Assembly: GCF_023264675.1 (NCBI RefSeq)
Contig: NZ_JAHFVG010000033.1
Location: forward strand, 1 to 62,931
Direction of reading: 5' to 3'
DNA length: 62,931 nucleotides
From: Rhodococcus sp. (in: high G+C Gram-positive bacteria)
GTDB taxonomy: Bacteria; Actinomycetota; Actinomycetes; Mycobacteriales; Mycobacteriaceae
In this document: piece by piece, positions 33,741 to 42,977 of the stretch
How the letters are laid out: each line of letters opens with the position of its first letter
Numbering within the stretch: position 1 is the stretch's first letter
Made by a program: the position numbers and the translations under genes
The notes under the pieces: model-generated
The model's input: only the letters and a program-made list of their open reading frames with translations
Databases searched by the model: none
Told to the model about the DNA's origin: nothing

Positions 33741-35234
33741 ATGAGTTCAGGCACCCGAGTCAACACGGTCGACGGCATCCTGCGCCGCTCGGCAGCGAAG
33801 TACCCCGAACGCACCGCGCTGGTGTTCGAGGGGCGCAGCCATACGTATCGCGAACTCGACGATGCCGTCGACCGCGCTGCGTGTCATCTGTTGGCACTCG
33901 GGCTGAAATCAGGTGACCGCGTCGCCGCGTACGGAGTCAACTCCGACGCCTATGTGGTCGGCTTCCTGGCATGTGCAAGAGCAGGACTCGTTCATGTGCC
34001 GGTGAACTACGCGTTGGTGGGTGAGGAGCTGAAGTACCTCGTCGCGCAATCGGGTTCCCGAGCCATCATGGTCGACCCGGAGCTCGTGTCGACCTTGGAT
34101 GCAGTGCGCGAGGATCTGAATCTCGACCATATTCTGTCGTTCCCGGACATCCTCGATGCCGCCGCTGTCGATGGTGCGGTGGAGTCGTCGGCCTCGGGCG
34201 CCGACCTCGCGCAACTGCTGTACACGTCGGGAACCACATCGAAGCCCAAGGGCGCGATGATGTCTCATGCCGCTCTGGTGGCCGAGTACGTGTCCTCGGT
34301 GATCGCGCTCGGCTTCACCATGGACGACAATCCGCTCGTCGCGATGCCGTTGTACCACTCGGCGGGAATGCACGTGTTCACGTTGCCGTACCTCTCGGTG
34401 GGAGCGACGATCCAGTTGATGAAGCGACCCGATGTGCCGGAGATCCTTCGCCGGATCGAAGAGGATCGAATCGGTTCGCTGTTCCTGGCGCCGACCGTCT
34501 GGGTGCCACTCGCCAATCATCCCGATCTCGACACCCGCGATCTGTCCTCGCTGAAGAAAGCGCAGTACGGAGCGTCGATCATGCCGGTCACCGTGTTGAA
34601 CCGGCTACGTGAGCGCTATCCGGACCTTGGCTTCTACAACTGCTTCGGCCAGTCCGAAATCGGTCCTCTGGCAACGGTACTGCAGCCCGAGGAGCACGAT
34701 GCCCGCCCGGCATCCTGCGGGCGGGCGGTCTTCTTCGTCGAAACCCGAGTCGTCGATGCGGACGGAAACGACGTGCCCGACGGCGTGGCGGGTGAAGTTC
34801 TCTACCGCTCACCGCAGCTCTGCGACGGCTACTGGGACAAACCCGAAGCGAGCGCGGAAGCGTTCTCCGGCGGATGGTTTCACTCCGGCGATCTGGTGAC
34901 GCGCGACGCCGACGGCTTCATCACTGTGGTCGATCGGATCAAGGATGTCATCAACACCGGCGGCATTCTCGTCGCCTCCCGCGAGGTCGAAGATGCGATC
35001 TACACGCACCCGTCGGTCGCGGAGGTCGCCGTCATCGGTGTTCCCGACGACAAATGGATCGAAGCTGTGTCCGCGGTGGTCGTGCTGAAGGCAGGCGAGC
35101 ACCTCGCGGCGGACGAACTGATCGCGCACGTCAAAGGGCTGATCGCACCGTTCAAGGTCCCCAAGACGGTCACGTTCGTCGACGAGTTGCCTCGCAATCA
35201 GAGCGGCAAGCTGCTCAAGCGAGAGTTGAGATGA
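33741..35234 (+). CDS. Acyl-CoA synthetase (AMP-forming)
   Basis: Protein of 497 residues of the ANL superfamily, activating a carboxylic acid with ATP and CoA. Signatures: LLYTSGTTSKPKGAMMSH (P-loop A3 motif, about 157-174), GFYNCFGQSEIGPL, WFHSGDLVTRD (hinge region), and NQSGKLLKRELR with the catalytic Lys near the C-terminus. It resembles long- or medium-chain fatty-acid ligases (FadD-like); the substrate is not readable. It seems leaderless (TATAAT 8 bases upstream). Confidence 0.92.
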   Translation: MSSGTRVNTVDGILRRSAAKYPERTALVFEGRSHTYRELDDAVDRAACHLLALGLKSGDRVAAYGVNSDAYVVGFLACARAGLVHVPVNYALVGEELKYLVAQSGSRAIMVDPELVSTLDAVREDLNLDHILSFPDILDAAAVDGAVESSASGADLAQLLYTSGTTSKPKGAMMSHAALVAEYVSSVIALGFTMDDNPLVAMPLYHSAGMHVFTLPYLSVGATIQLMKRPDVPEILRRIEEDRIGSLFLAPTVWVPLANHPDLDTRDLSSLKKAQYGASIMPVTVLNRLRERYPDLGFYNCFGQSEIGPLATVLQPEEHDARPASCGRAVFFVETRVVDADGNDVPDGVAGEVLYRSPQLCDGYWDKPEASAEAFSGGWFHSGDLVTRDADGFITVVDRIKDVINTGGILVASREVEDAIYTHPSVAEVAVIGVPDDKWIEAVSAVVVLKAGEHLAADELIAHVKGLIAPFKVPKTVTFVDELPRNQSGKLLKRELR

Positions 35235-35319
35235 ACGAGGGCGCGTCCGATTTGTCTTTGTCCGTGGTTGTGCAAGAGTGAGGCAGGTCACGCACCACGC
35301 ACAGCGCTAGGAGAATTCG

Positions 35320-36591
35320 ATGACCGAACGTAGCGCGTCAACCGACGAGTCGACCGCACCACCCAAATGGAAGGTGGTGGGGCCTGGATTGGTTGTCGCT
35401 GCAACGGGTATCGGTGCGGCAGATCTGGTCGCGACCCTGGTGGCGGGATCGAAATACGGCTACGCACTGCTCTGGGTCGTGATCGTCGGCGTGGTGATGA
35501 AGGTCGTCCTCGTCGAAGGCGCCGGTCGGTACACGCTGGCGTCGGGCAACACGATCTTCCAGGGGTGGCGCACGCTCGGAAAATGGACGAGTGCGTATTT
35601 CGCGCCGTACATCGTCATCTGGGGTTTCGTCTACGGTGCTGCGGCAATGTCGTCGAGTGCGCTTCCGATCGTCGCACTGTTCCCGTCGCTGGATCTGAAA
35701 GTGGTCGCGATCGCGTCGGGAATCCTCGGTTTCCTTCTCGTCTGGTTCGGTAGCTACGGATTCTTCGAGAAGATCATCACGGTGTTCGTTGGCATCATGT
35801 TCGTGACGGTCATCGGGGCCGCGGTCGTTGCCGTCCCGAATGTTCCAGCGATCGTCAAGGGCATCGTGCCCACCATTCCCGACGGTTCGATCGTGTACGT
35901 CCTCGGGCTCGCCGGTGGTGTCGGCGGCACCATCACGTTGGCGGCGTACGGCTATTGGCTGCGGGAAAAGGGTTGGATCACTCCGAAGTTCATGAAGGTC
36001 ATGCGCATCGACAATGCGATGGCCTACGTCATCTCCGGGGTGTTCGTGCTGGCGATGCTGATCGTCGGAGCCGAACTGTTGTACTCGGCCCAGATTGCGA
36101 TCAGCACCGGCGACCAGGGACTGATTCAGCTGGCCGATGTACTCACCGACCGGTACGGCGTGCTGTTCGGCCACGTGTTCCTCATCGGATTCTGGGCTGC
36201 GTCCTTCTCGTCGTTGATCGGAGTCTGGAACGGCGTCAGCCTGATGTTCGCCGATTTCGTCGGCAATCTGAAAGGGCTGGAGCAGGGCCACGACGACACG
36301 AGAGTCGGCGGCAAGTACTTCAAGTGGTACGTCGCATGGTTGACGTTCCCGCCGATGTGCTTGCTCTGGCTCGACCAACCGATCGGCCTCGTTCTCGCCT
36401 ATGGCGTGCTCGGAGCGGTGTTCATGCCGTTCCTCGCCGTGACCCTGCTGCGGCTACTCAACTCGGATCGTGTTCCACGTCAGTGGCGTAACGGCTGGTT
36501 CACCAACCTGACGCTCGGGGTGTGTGCGTTTCTGTTCGCGTGGCTCGCCGTCGATCAGGTGTACGACGTGCTGGACAAGTACGTGTTCTGA
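35320..36591 (+). CDS. Nramp-related divalent-metal transporter with altered motifs
   Basis: Protein of 423 residues with 10-11 membrane helices of the Nramp fold. First helix reads GPGLVVAATGIGAADLVATLV; the canonical metal-ligand motif DPGN is replaced by GIGAAD. In the sixth helix, where MPHN is usual, VGGTITLAAYGYW is found. It therefore may not transport Mn2+ or Fe2+ in the usual way; non-canonical Nramp relatives carry other ions. It lies 85 bp downstream of the acyl-CoA ligase gene. ATG with GGAG at 35310-35314. Its 3' end overlaps the convergent quinone-oxidoreductase-like gene by 37 bases. Confidence 0.82.
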   Translation: MTERSASTDESTAPPKWKVVGPGLVVAATGIGAADLVATLVAGSKYGYALLWVVIVGVVMKVVLVEGAGRYTLASGNTIFQGWRTLGKWTSAYFAPYIVIWGFVYGAAAMSSSALPIVALFPSLDLKVVAIASGILGFLLVWFGSYGFFEKIITVFVGIMFVTVIGAAVVAVPNVPAIVKGIVPTIPDGSIVYVLGLAGGVGGTITLAAYGYWLREKGWITPKFMKVMRIDNAMAYVISGVFVLAMLIVGAELLYSAQIAISTGDQGLIQLADVLTDRYGVLFGHVFLIGFWAASFSSLIGVWNGVSLMFADFVGNLKGLEQGHDDTRVGGKYFKWYVAWLTFPPMCLLWLDQPIGLVLAYGVLGAVFMPFLAVTLLRLLNSDRVPRQWRNGWFTNLTLGVCAFLFAWLAVDQVYDVLDKYVF

Positions 36592-37628
36592 TCTCCCTGC
36601 GTCGAGTGTTGGAGTTCGAGGGCGACATTTCCTCGATAGGTGCCGCCGACAAGGTTGCGCAGCACGTCAGGAGCGTCCACGATGGATCCCCGAACGAGGG
36701 TGTGAGGGAACACGAGTGAGCCGTCGGCCAGCCATTGCGCGAAGTGGACCGACCATGCCTCGATCTGTTGTGGAGTGTGATACGTCGCAAACGGAAAGAT
36801 GCTGAGGTTCTTGGTGATTGCTGTCATCAGATTCAGACGCGGCCACGCGTCACGGTCCTTGGAGATCTGGCTCGACAGCGCCCCGCACAGCGCGAATCGA
36901 GCTCCGGAATTGGCCACCTGGACGGCGGCTTCGAACTGATCTCCGCCGACAGTATCGAAGAAGACGTCGATGCCCCGAGGTGCGGCAGCCGAGAGTTGTT
37001 CCAGCACCGTGCCGTCGTGGTAGTTGAACGCAGCATCGAACTCGAGTTCTTCGACGAGATAGCGGACCTTCTCGTCGGTACCGGCACTCCCGATGACGGC
37101 CGCGGCTCCGCGGATTCTGGCGATCTGCCCGGCGAGTGACCCGACGCCTCCTGCGGCGCCCGATACGTACACGACGTCACCGGGGCCGACGCGTGCCACG
37201 TCGGCGATGCCGTGAAATGCCGTGACGCCTTGGTTGAGGTAGAACGCAGGGCTCGGCACACTGTCCCGGTCGAGCGTCGTCAGTCGATCGCCGTGCACGA
37301 TCTGGTAGTCACTCCATCCGGTGAAGGAGAAGACGAGATCGCCTGCGGAATGACGTGAGGACTTGGACTCGACGACGGTGCCGACTGCGGCGCCGCCGAT
37401 AGTGTCGCCCAGCGAATACGGAGGCATCGGTATCTCGGAGTCGATGCGCATCAGGTCGGTGAACGCAGTGGCGATCTGGACGAAGTCGGTGCGAACGAGA
37501 ACTTCGTCGTCGGCGATGGGCGGCAGCGTCTGCGACCGGGGCGAGAATTGGGAGCTCCGTACTTCGTCGAGCAGGTGCTCGGCCAGCGCGATTCGGGTGT
37601 GGTGAGTGGGGACCGACGACGTGCTCAT
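36555..37628 (-). CDS. Medium-chain dehydrogenase/quinone-oxidoreductase-like protein
   Basis: Protein of 357 residues, zinc-independent MDR family. GroES-like N-terminus (IPMPPYSLGDTIGGAAVGTV) and Rossmann core with YVSGAAGGVGSLAGQIARIRGAAAVIGSAGTDEKV, typical of NADPH-dependent prostaglandin-reductase/quinone-oxidoreductase-like (LTB4DH) enzymes that reduce enones. ATG at 37628 has GAAGGA 6 bases upstream; the earlier ATG at 37634 abuts the ribosome site. Divergent from the DUF4185 gene over 239 bp of less GC-rich sequence. Confidence 0.88.
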   Translation of the reverse strand: MSTSSVPTHHTRIALAEHLLDEVRSSQFSPRSQTLPPIADDEVLVRTDFVQIATAFTDLMRIDSEIPMPPYSLGDTIGGAAVGTVVESKSSRHSAGDLVFSFTGWSDYQIVHGDRLTTLDRDSVPSPAFYLNQGVTAFHGIADVARVGPGDVVYVSGAAGGVGSLAGQIARIRGAAAVIGSAGTDEKVRYLVEELEFDAAFNYHDGTVLEQLSAAAPRGIDVFFDTVGGDQFEAAVQVANSGARFALCGALSSQISKDRDAWPRLNLMTAITKNLSIFPFATYHTPQQIEAWSVHFAQWLADGSLVFPHTLVRGSIVDAPDVLRNLVGGTYRGNVALELQHSTQGDQNTYLSSTSYT

Positions 37629-37867
37629 GGGCATTCCTTCACTGAAGACGGATGTTCGTACAGCTCGATGCTGTCGGCGAATGCGGTCGGTTCGTGTCCT
37701 CGATACGTAAAATGCGAACAGGAAATCTCACCGGTGTAATTATCGTGAAAGTCGATTTGTCAAGTACCGACATGGCTCGATTTGTTGCGCAAGGCGAATA
37801 TTTACGCAACACTCACCTCATCAGTCTCATAAGTAACACGAGTCACACGGATCGATGGGGAGTGTCT

Positions 37868-39127
37868 ATGCGTGCACGGAGTCGGCAGGTAGCGATAGGC
37901 GCGGTCCTCACTCTGGTGGCCAGTGGACTCGGGGTTCTGTCGGCACCTACCGCCAGTGCCGAGCCCTGTGGCGGAATCGGTGGACCAGGGTCGTCTCCAT
38001 TGCTCGGGTCGTCCGGCAGCGCAGGCGGTGGGCCGGAGAAAAATCCTCGCGGACCCCAGGGCCCACTTCCGTCGATCTCCGGCAGTGCGACATCGGTTGC
38101 CTGGGTCACCGGTCCCCTCAGTCCGAACAGCACCTACGACCGGTTGGGGATCTCGGGAACCGATCTGGGCATCAGTTGGGACAACGGCAAGGGCCAGACG
38201 CTGATGGCGTTCGGCGACACGTTCGGAAACTGCTCGGTCTCGGGTGCTCAGTGGCGCAGCAATGTGCTCATGCGGTCCGACGACAAGAACCTGGCCGACG
38301 GCATCACCGTCGCCGACGCCGTGCCGGGCGATCAGAATTCAGGCGCTGTGGTTCAGGCTGCCGCGCCGAAGTTTGCGAGCGAGATCGTTCCGAGCCTCGG
38401 TATCGCAGGCGTCGAAGACACCGTCATTCCCACGGCCGCGATCGCAATCGGTGGCACGCAGTACATGAACTACATGTCGGTACGGCAGTGGGGCGACCCG
38501 GGCCGCTGGGTCACCAACTTCTCGGCAATCGCGACGTCCACCGACAACGGCCAGACATGGGCGACGTCGCTGCCGACGATCCGCGTCAACGCAGGGATCA
38601 CCATCCCGTCGCTGCCTCAGGTCGAGGAGAGCAACGGCAAGTATCAGATGAATGCGTACGTCGAGGGTCAAGACGGCTACATCTACCAATTCGGCACGCC
38701 GAACGGTCGATTCGGCGCTGCGTTCGTTGCGCGTGTGAAGCCTGCGGACATTCTCGACCTCACCAAATACGAATACTCGACGCAGGATCCGGCCAAGCCG
38801 TGGTCGACGAATGTTGCCGATTCGGTGTCGACGGTCAAGGAGCCGGTCAGCGAGCTGTCGGTCGCGTGGAACGACACGTTGAAGCGCTACGTGATGATGT
38901 ACGGCAACGAAATCGATCGCACCATTCTTGCGCGGACGTCGGACAAGCCCGAAGGGCCGTGGAGTGCCCCCAAGACGATTCTGGACACCAGGCAGACCAA
39001 CGGCGGAATCTATGCCCCGTACATTCACCCCGATTCGACCGGAAACGACCTGTACTTCACAGCATCTCGGTGGTCCGACTACAACGTGTTGCTGCTGAAG
39101 ACCAGTGTGGATTCTCTCAATCGTTGA
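37868..39127 (+). CDS. Secreted DUF4185 (GH183-type) protein, possible arabinan hydrolase
   Basis: Protein of 419 residues. A signal peptide (RQVAIGAVLTLVASGLGVLSAPTASA) predicts export, and the body is DUF4185 (QTLMAFGDTFGNC, IPTAAIAIGGTQYMNYMSV). In mycolic-acid actinobacteria DUF4185 proteins belong to GH183, with characterised endo-D-arabinanases, so cell-wall arabinogalactan or arabinan turnover is a plausible role; the substrate cannot be deduced here. A Gly/Ser/Pro linker follows the signal. ATG at 37868; the upstream ATG at 37652 would be in the divergent promoter region. Confidence 0.85.
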   Translation: MRARSRQVAIGAVLTLVASGLGVLSAPTASAEPCGGIGGPGSSPLLGSSGSAGGGPEKNPRGPQGPLPSISGSATSVAWVTGPLSPNSTYDRLGISGTDLGISWDNGKGQTLMAFGDTFGNCSVSGAQWRSNVLMRSDDKNLADGITVADAVPGDQNSGAVVQAAAPKFASEIVPSLGIAGVEDTVIPTAAIAIGGTQYMNYMSVRQWGDPGRWVTNFSAIATSTDNGQTWATSLPTIRVNAGITIPSLPQVEESNGKYQMNAYVEGQDGYIYQFGTPNGRFGAAFVARVKPADILDLTKYEYSTQDPAKPWSTNVADSVSTVKEPVSELSVAWNDTLKRYVMMYGNEIDRTILARTSDKPEGPWSAPKTILDTRQTNGGIYAPYIHPDSTGNDLYFTASRWSDYNVLLLKTSVDSLNR

Positions 39128-39135
39128 CCACAGTT

Positions 39136-39540
39136 TCAGCGGGACCAACGAATCCTGATGGGCCCCTTGGCAGTCGAAGGGTCGACGACCGACCCCTTCT
39201 GAGTGATCTCGACTTCGCCTGCATCGACCAATCGCCTCGCGGCGCGCCGCACTGGTTCCATCAGTTCACGCCAACCTCTCTCCGACATCGCCCGCGCCAC
39301 GTCGGACGGGCAGATGGTCGAGTCGCGGGATCGGGCGTCGAGAAGCTCTCTGATCTTGTTTTCCAGGTCGCGATCCGGGGTGCTCACCTTGTGTCGCCGG
39401 CACGCGTCGCTGCAGTATCGGATCTCATCCCAGTTCTTCTCCCACTTCTTGCGCCACTCGATCCGCCTGCCACACGACGCGCATGTCTTGTCGACGGGGG
39501 TGGAGGCCTTCGGCCGGCGTGAATGTGCCACTTCATCCAC
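39136..39540 (-). CDS. DUF2256/DUF3253 protein
   Basis: Protein of about 134 residues. N-terminal DUF2256-like zinc-binding part (KTCASCGRRIEWRKKW and RYCSDACRRHK, four Cys) and C-terminal DUF3253, a winged-helix-like domain (RELLDARSRDSTICPSDVARAM, VRRAARRLVDAGEVEITQKG). It may bind nucleic acid. Start is GTG 39540 or 39531; no strong ribosome site. The end is convergent with the DUF4185 gene, 8 bases away, and the TetR gene ends 11 bases upstream of it on the same strand. Confidence 0.8.
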   Translation of the reverse strand: MDEVAHSRRPKASTPVDKTCASCGRRIEWRKKWEKNWDEIRYCSDACRRHKVSTPDRDLENKIRELLDARSRDSTICPSDVARAMSERGWRELMEPVRRAARRLVDAGEVEITQKGSVVDPSTAKGPIRIRWSR

Positions 39541-39551
39541 TGTAGCGACAC

Positions 39552-40169
39552 TCAGCGGTGCACTGTCGAGACGAACTGATGGGTTGCGGCCTTGACGATT
39601 TGGCTCGTCGTCACGTCGATCTCGTCGTTCAGCCAGGCGACGACGAGCTCGGCCAGGCCGCCGATGAACAGCAGACCGTTGATCTCCGACTCGGGCGCAG
39701 GCCACGCTTTGTCCCCGTAGAGCACACGGGCTTCGGTCGCCACCAGGTGAGCGAAGTCGCGCATGGACTCCCGGCGGTGAGTGCGCAGCGTATCGATGGA
39801 CTGGGACTCGATCAGGGCGACGCGACCCTTGCGAGTGTCCTCCGTCAACACGGCCACGAACGCTGTGATGGCATTCGTGACCTGCTGCTCGACGGTCGAT
39901 GCGGCAGCATGCAGTGCGGCAAGGGCGTCGGTCTTGATCTGCTTCGACACTGCATCGACAACGTGTTTCAGCAGTTCGTCTCTGTTGCCGAAGCTTTCGT
40001 AGAAGTAGCGCTCGGTCAGTTTCGCCTGCGCGCAGATGGCGCTGACCGTTGCGCCCGATGCTCCGTGAGCCGCGAAGACCTCCAGTCCGGCTTCGAGCAG
40101 TCGTGCTCGACGTTCGGCTGTGCGGTCGTCGGCGCTCATCCCCGCATAGCGACGAGTCGTGGGAGTCAT
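39552..40169 (-). CDS. TetR-family regulator of the divergent P450 gene
   Basis: Protein of 205 residues. N-terminal TetR helix-turn-helix: RLLEAGLEVFAAHGASGATVSAICAQAKLTERYFYESFGNRDELL. The C-terminal ligand-binding part is about 150 residues. ATG at 40169 is used; the frame extends to 40352, but that part overlaps the P450 gene. An 8-bp palindrome between the two genes (40216-40239) is the likely operator, so it should repress itself and the P450 until a ligand, perhaps the P450 substrate, binds. Confidence 0.93.
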   Translation of the reverse strand: MTPTTRRYAGMSADDRTAERRARLLEAGLEVFAAHGASGATVSAICAQAKLTERYFYESFGNRDELLKHVVDAVSKQIKTDALAALHAAASTVEQQVTNAITAFVAVLTEDTRKGRVALIESQSIDTLRTHRRESMRDFAHLVATEARVLYGDKAWPAPESEINGLLFIGGLAELVVAWLNDEIDVTTSQIVKAATHQFVSTVHR

Positions 40170-40215
40170 GCATGAATGTTGACAGACGACGCAAAAGTGA
40201 CGCACACTACATCTC

Positions 40216-40239
40216 ATCTGACATGACTCATTGTCAGAT
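40216..40239. promoter_or_regulatory. Putative TetR operator
   Basis: Perfect 8-bp inverted repeat ATCTGACA / TGTCAGAT with an 8-bp spacer, between the divergent TetR and P450 genes and 16 bases before the P450 start. Confidence 0.7.
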
Positions 40240-40254
40240 CGAGGGAGGTCCGAG

Positions 40255-41607
40255 ATGTCGAAGGTTCTTGCTGCTCCGCCCGTCGATTCGCCCCTGAAAT
40301 CGGTGAACGGGGACGGCGGATTACCGTTGGTCGGGCACACCCTCGAGTACATCCGTGATCCGCTTGCGCTGTTCCAGAGCCGCTGGGAAAAGTACGGCGA
40401 CGTGTCCTGGCTGACGATGGCGGGTCAGCGGTGGATCACCGTGCTCGGCCCCGACGCCTGCCAGCAGGTGCTGCAGAACAAGGACAAGGCGTTCGTCAAC
40501 AGCGACGGGTGGTCGCTGCTCATCGGTCCGTTCTTTCACGGCGGCTTGATGTTGCTCGACTCCGACGAGCACATGCGTCATCGACGAATCATGCAGCAGG
40601 CGTTCACCCACGACAGGCTTGCGAAGTCTGTTGCGTCGTTGAACCCGGTTGTCGCGTCAGGTCTCGATTCGTGGACCGACGGCGAGGGATTCTGCGTCTA
40701 CCCGGCGCTCAAGGCGCTCACTCTCGAGGTCGCAACCAGCATCTTCATGGGCGGTGCTGAAGGCAGTACCCCGGCGCAGATCGAATCGGTCAACGCCAGT
40801 TTCGTTGCGTGCGTTCAGGCGGCGACGTCGATCGTTCGGTACCGCATTCCTGGATCGCGGTGGAAGCGCGGTCTCGACGGAAGACGAGTGCTCGACGAGT
40901 TCTTCCGCCACTATCTTCCGGCGCGGCGCGCGACCGCGACCGACGACCTGTTCTCGGTGCTCTGCCACATCGAATCCGATACCGGGCAACGTTTCACCGA
41001 CGACGAAGTGATCGACCACATGATCTTTCTGCTCATGGCCGCGCACGACACCTCGACCATCACGCTCTCCACGATGATGCAGTACCTGGGCCAGCATCCG
41101 CAGTGGCGTGAGAGGTGTCGCGTCGAGTCCGTTGCTCTGGGGACGGACTCGCCGACACTCGGCCAGCTGGACGAACTCGAATCACTCGACCTGGTGATGA
41201 AGGAATGTCTGAGATTGGTTTCCCCGACTCCCGTCGTGGCCCGGCGAGCAGTGAAAGACACCGAGGTGCAAGGAAAATTTGTCCCCGCGGGGACGTATGC
41301 CTCCGTTGCCCCGCACTTCACGCATCACATGGCGCAGTTCTGGCCGGATCCGGAGGCGTTCGATCCTGGTCGATTCGCGCCGGATCGTCGGGAAGACAAG
41401 ATCCACCGCTACGCCTGGGAACCCTTCGGTGGAGGCGTGCACAAGTGCATCGGGATGTTCTTCGCCGGCGCCGAGATCAAGACGATCATGCATCACCTGC
41501 TGCTGAAGTTCGACTGGACCGTCGACTCCGATTACGTTGCACCGCTGAACTTCACGTCACTGCCCTTCCCCGAGGACGGGCAGCCCGTGAACCTCGTTCG
41601 ACGTTAG
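40255..41607 (+). CDS. Cytochrome P450
   Basis: Protein of 450 residues. I-helix AAHDTST (oxygen activation), ExxR in KECLRLV, and the haem ligand Cys in FGGGVHKCIGMFFAG. The sequence resembles mycobacterial P450s such as the CYP136 group, which also sit beside a TetR gene; subfamily is inference. It oxidises an unknown, probably lipid-like substrate using unlinked ferredoxin and reductase. ATG with GAGGGAGG upstream. The stop codon overlaps the convergent hydrolase stop. Confidence 0.94.
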   Translation: MSKVLAAPPVDSPLKSVNGDGGLPLVGHTLEYIRDPLALFQSRWEKYGDVSWLTMAGQRWITVLGPDACQQVLQNKDKAFVNSDGWSLLIGPFFHGGLMLLDSDEHMRHRRIMQQAFTHDRLAKSVASLNPVVASGLDSWTDGEGFCVYPALKALTLEVATSIFMGGAEGSTPAQIESVNASFVACVQAATSIVRYRIPGSRWKRGLDGRRVLDEFFRHYLPARRATATDDLFSVLCHIESDTGQRFTDDEVIDHMIFLLMAAHDTSTITLSTMMQYLGQHPQWRERCRVESVALGTDSPTLGQLDELESLDLVMKECLRLVSPTPVVARRAVKDTEVQGKFVPAGTYASVAPHFTHHMAQFWPDPEAFDPGRFAPDRREDKIHRYAWEPFGGGVHKCIGMFFAGAEIKTIMHHLLLKFDWTVDSDYVAPLNFTSLPFPEDGQPVNLVRR

Positions 41608-42473
41608 TTCTGCAGCGCTCGCGCGGTCAGCCATCCCACGACGTCGGCCGTGACCTCGTCGCGGTTGGTTTCGTTGAGAATCTCGTGCCGGGCGCCGGGA
41701 TAGACGTGGACGGTGACATCGCTCAGTCCTGCCTCGCGGTAACGAGATCCGAGAAGTTCGATCAGCTGACCGCCGCCGGCCAGCGGATCTTCGGAGCCCG
41801 ACGCCAGGAGCAGCGGTAGATCGGAGCGGATCTCGCCGAGCTTGCGTGGATCGGCGAGCGTGTCCGCTTCGACGAAGAGCGCGGGCACGGTGGCAGCAGG
41901 TAGATCGAACCCACACAACGGATTGGCGACATACGCGTCCACCTCGGCTTCGTCGCGCGAGAGCCACTCGTAACCGGTGCGGTGCTCGAAAGCACTGTTG
42001 AACACGCTGAGGTCAGCGGCAGGCGAATCGGCCATTGCGGCGGCGGTGACGTCGATCGCTGTCGATCCCGACAGGACGACGCCCTCGTACAGATCGGACC
42101 GTTCGATGAGCATGTGCTGAGCCGCAAAGGATCCCATCGAGTGCGCGAACAGGAAGAGGGGCAGATCGGGATAGTCCGCCAGCAGTGCCTCACCGAGCTG
42201 CTCGATGTCGGCCCACAGCGCCGGGAACCCGGTGGGACCCAAGTCTCCGGGGGTGTCGGTGATCGTGTCGCCGTGACCGCGATGATCGGATGCAACCGCA
42301 TGGAATCCGGCGGCGTTCAACGCGGCTGCGAAACGCGCGTATCGGCTGCCGTGCTCGGCGAGGCCGTGTGCGATCTGGACGACACCGCGGGCCGGCTCCA
42401 CCGACGTGGGCCAGGTGGTCAGATTGATCTCGAGGTCGTCCTGCTTGGAAACGTACGACGATGTGGTGGGCAC
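41604..42473 (-). CDS. Monoacylglycerol-lipase-like alpha/beta hydrolase
   Basis: Protein of 289 residues. Family pattern: VVQIAHGLAEHGSRYARFA, SDHRGHGDT, nucleophile elbow AHSMGS (GxSxG variant HSMGS), and GARHEILNE with the catalytic His. This is the lysophospholipase/monoglyceride-lipase (PldB-like) type, as in Rv0183. It would hydrolyse monoacylglycerols or related lipids. GTG at 42473 with GAAGGAG upstream is preferred to the earlier in-frame starts. The stop overlaps the P450 stop by a few bases. Confidence 0.9.
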   Translation of the reverse strand: MPTTSSYVSKQDDLEINLTTWPTSVEPARGVVQIAHGLAEHGSRYARFAAALNAAGFHAVASDHRGHGDTITDTPGDLGPTGFPALWADIEQLGEALLADYPDLPLFLFAHSMGSFAAQHMLIERSDLYEGVVLSGSTAIDVTAAAMADSPAADLSVFNSAFEHRTGYEWLSRDEAEVDAYVANPLCGFDLPAATVPALFVEADTLADPRKLGEIRSDLPLLLASGSEDPLAGGGQLIELLGSRYREAGLSDVTVHVYPGARHEILNETNRDEVTADVVGWLTARALQN

Positions 42474-42662
42474 GAACTTCTCCTTCAGCGCTGAGGGGGC
42501 GCTCTCGAACATAGCGGTCCGAACGCCGGCGCGGGCGTGAAGCGTCGTCGACAGAACGCGTGCTGTCTGCGATCTCCGCCTCACCGCGGCGGAAGGTTGA
42601 CTCGTGCGTTGTAGTCTCCGAGGTACGGGAGCGCGACATTGGACGCGCGGGCGGGGAGAAGG

Positions 42663-42977
42663 ATGACTGAATCTGGTTCGGAGAAACCGTCATTCGTGTG
42701 GCTGTGGCGGGAATCGTTGGTGGTGTCGGCGATTGCGACTTACTGCACGGTGCTGGGCTCGGCGATGGTTGTGCTCACTGTGCTGCCGGTGAAGTGGGGG
42801 CAGGCCTCGGCCCAGGGCTTCGTTGTCACGATCTTGGGCGTCCTATGGATCGGTACGTTGTTCTTCTTCATCGTGGGATGGGTGTTGATCGTGATTGTCT
42901 CCTTCGTGGTCGCGGGCGTTCGTTACCTTCTCGCACGGCGGAGCTACGGTGAAACCGCGCACCGAGGGATCGGCTAG
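42663..42977 (+). CDS. Small two-helix membrane protein
   Basis: Unrecognised protein of 104 residues: short polar N-terminus, helix LVVSAIATYCTVLGSAMVVLTVLP (about 18-41) and helix FVVTILGVLWIGTLFFFIVGWVLIVIVSFVVAG (about 52-84), then a basic tail. ATG with GAAGG just upstream. It overlaps the convergent ABM gene by 4 bases at the stop codons. Confidence 0.7.
   Translation: MTESGSEKPSFVWLWRESLVVSAIATYCTVLGSAMVVLTVLPVKWGQASAQGFVVTILGVLWIGTLFFFIVGWVLIVIVSFVVAGVRYLLARRSYGETAHRGIG

Noticed and set aside
39136..40194. One 352-residue protein on the minus strand across this interval
   Set aside because: Most of it is antisense or shifted relative to the TetR gene; only its C-terminal part is a real DUF2256/DUF3253 protein.
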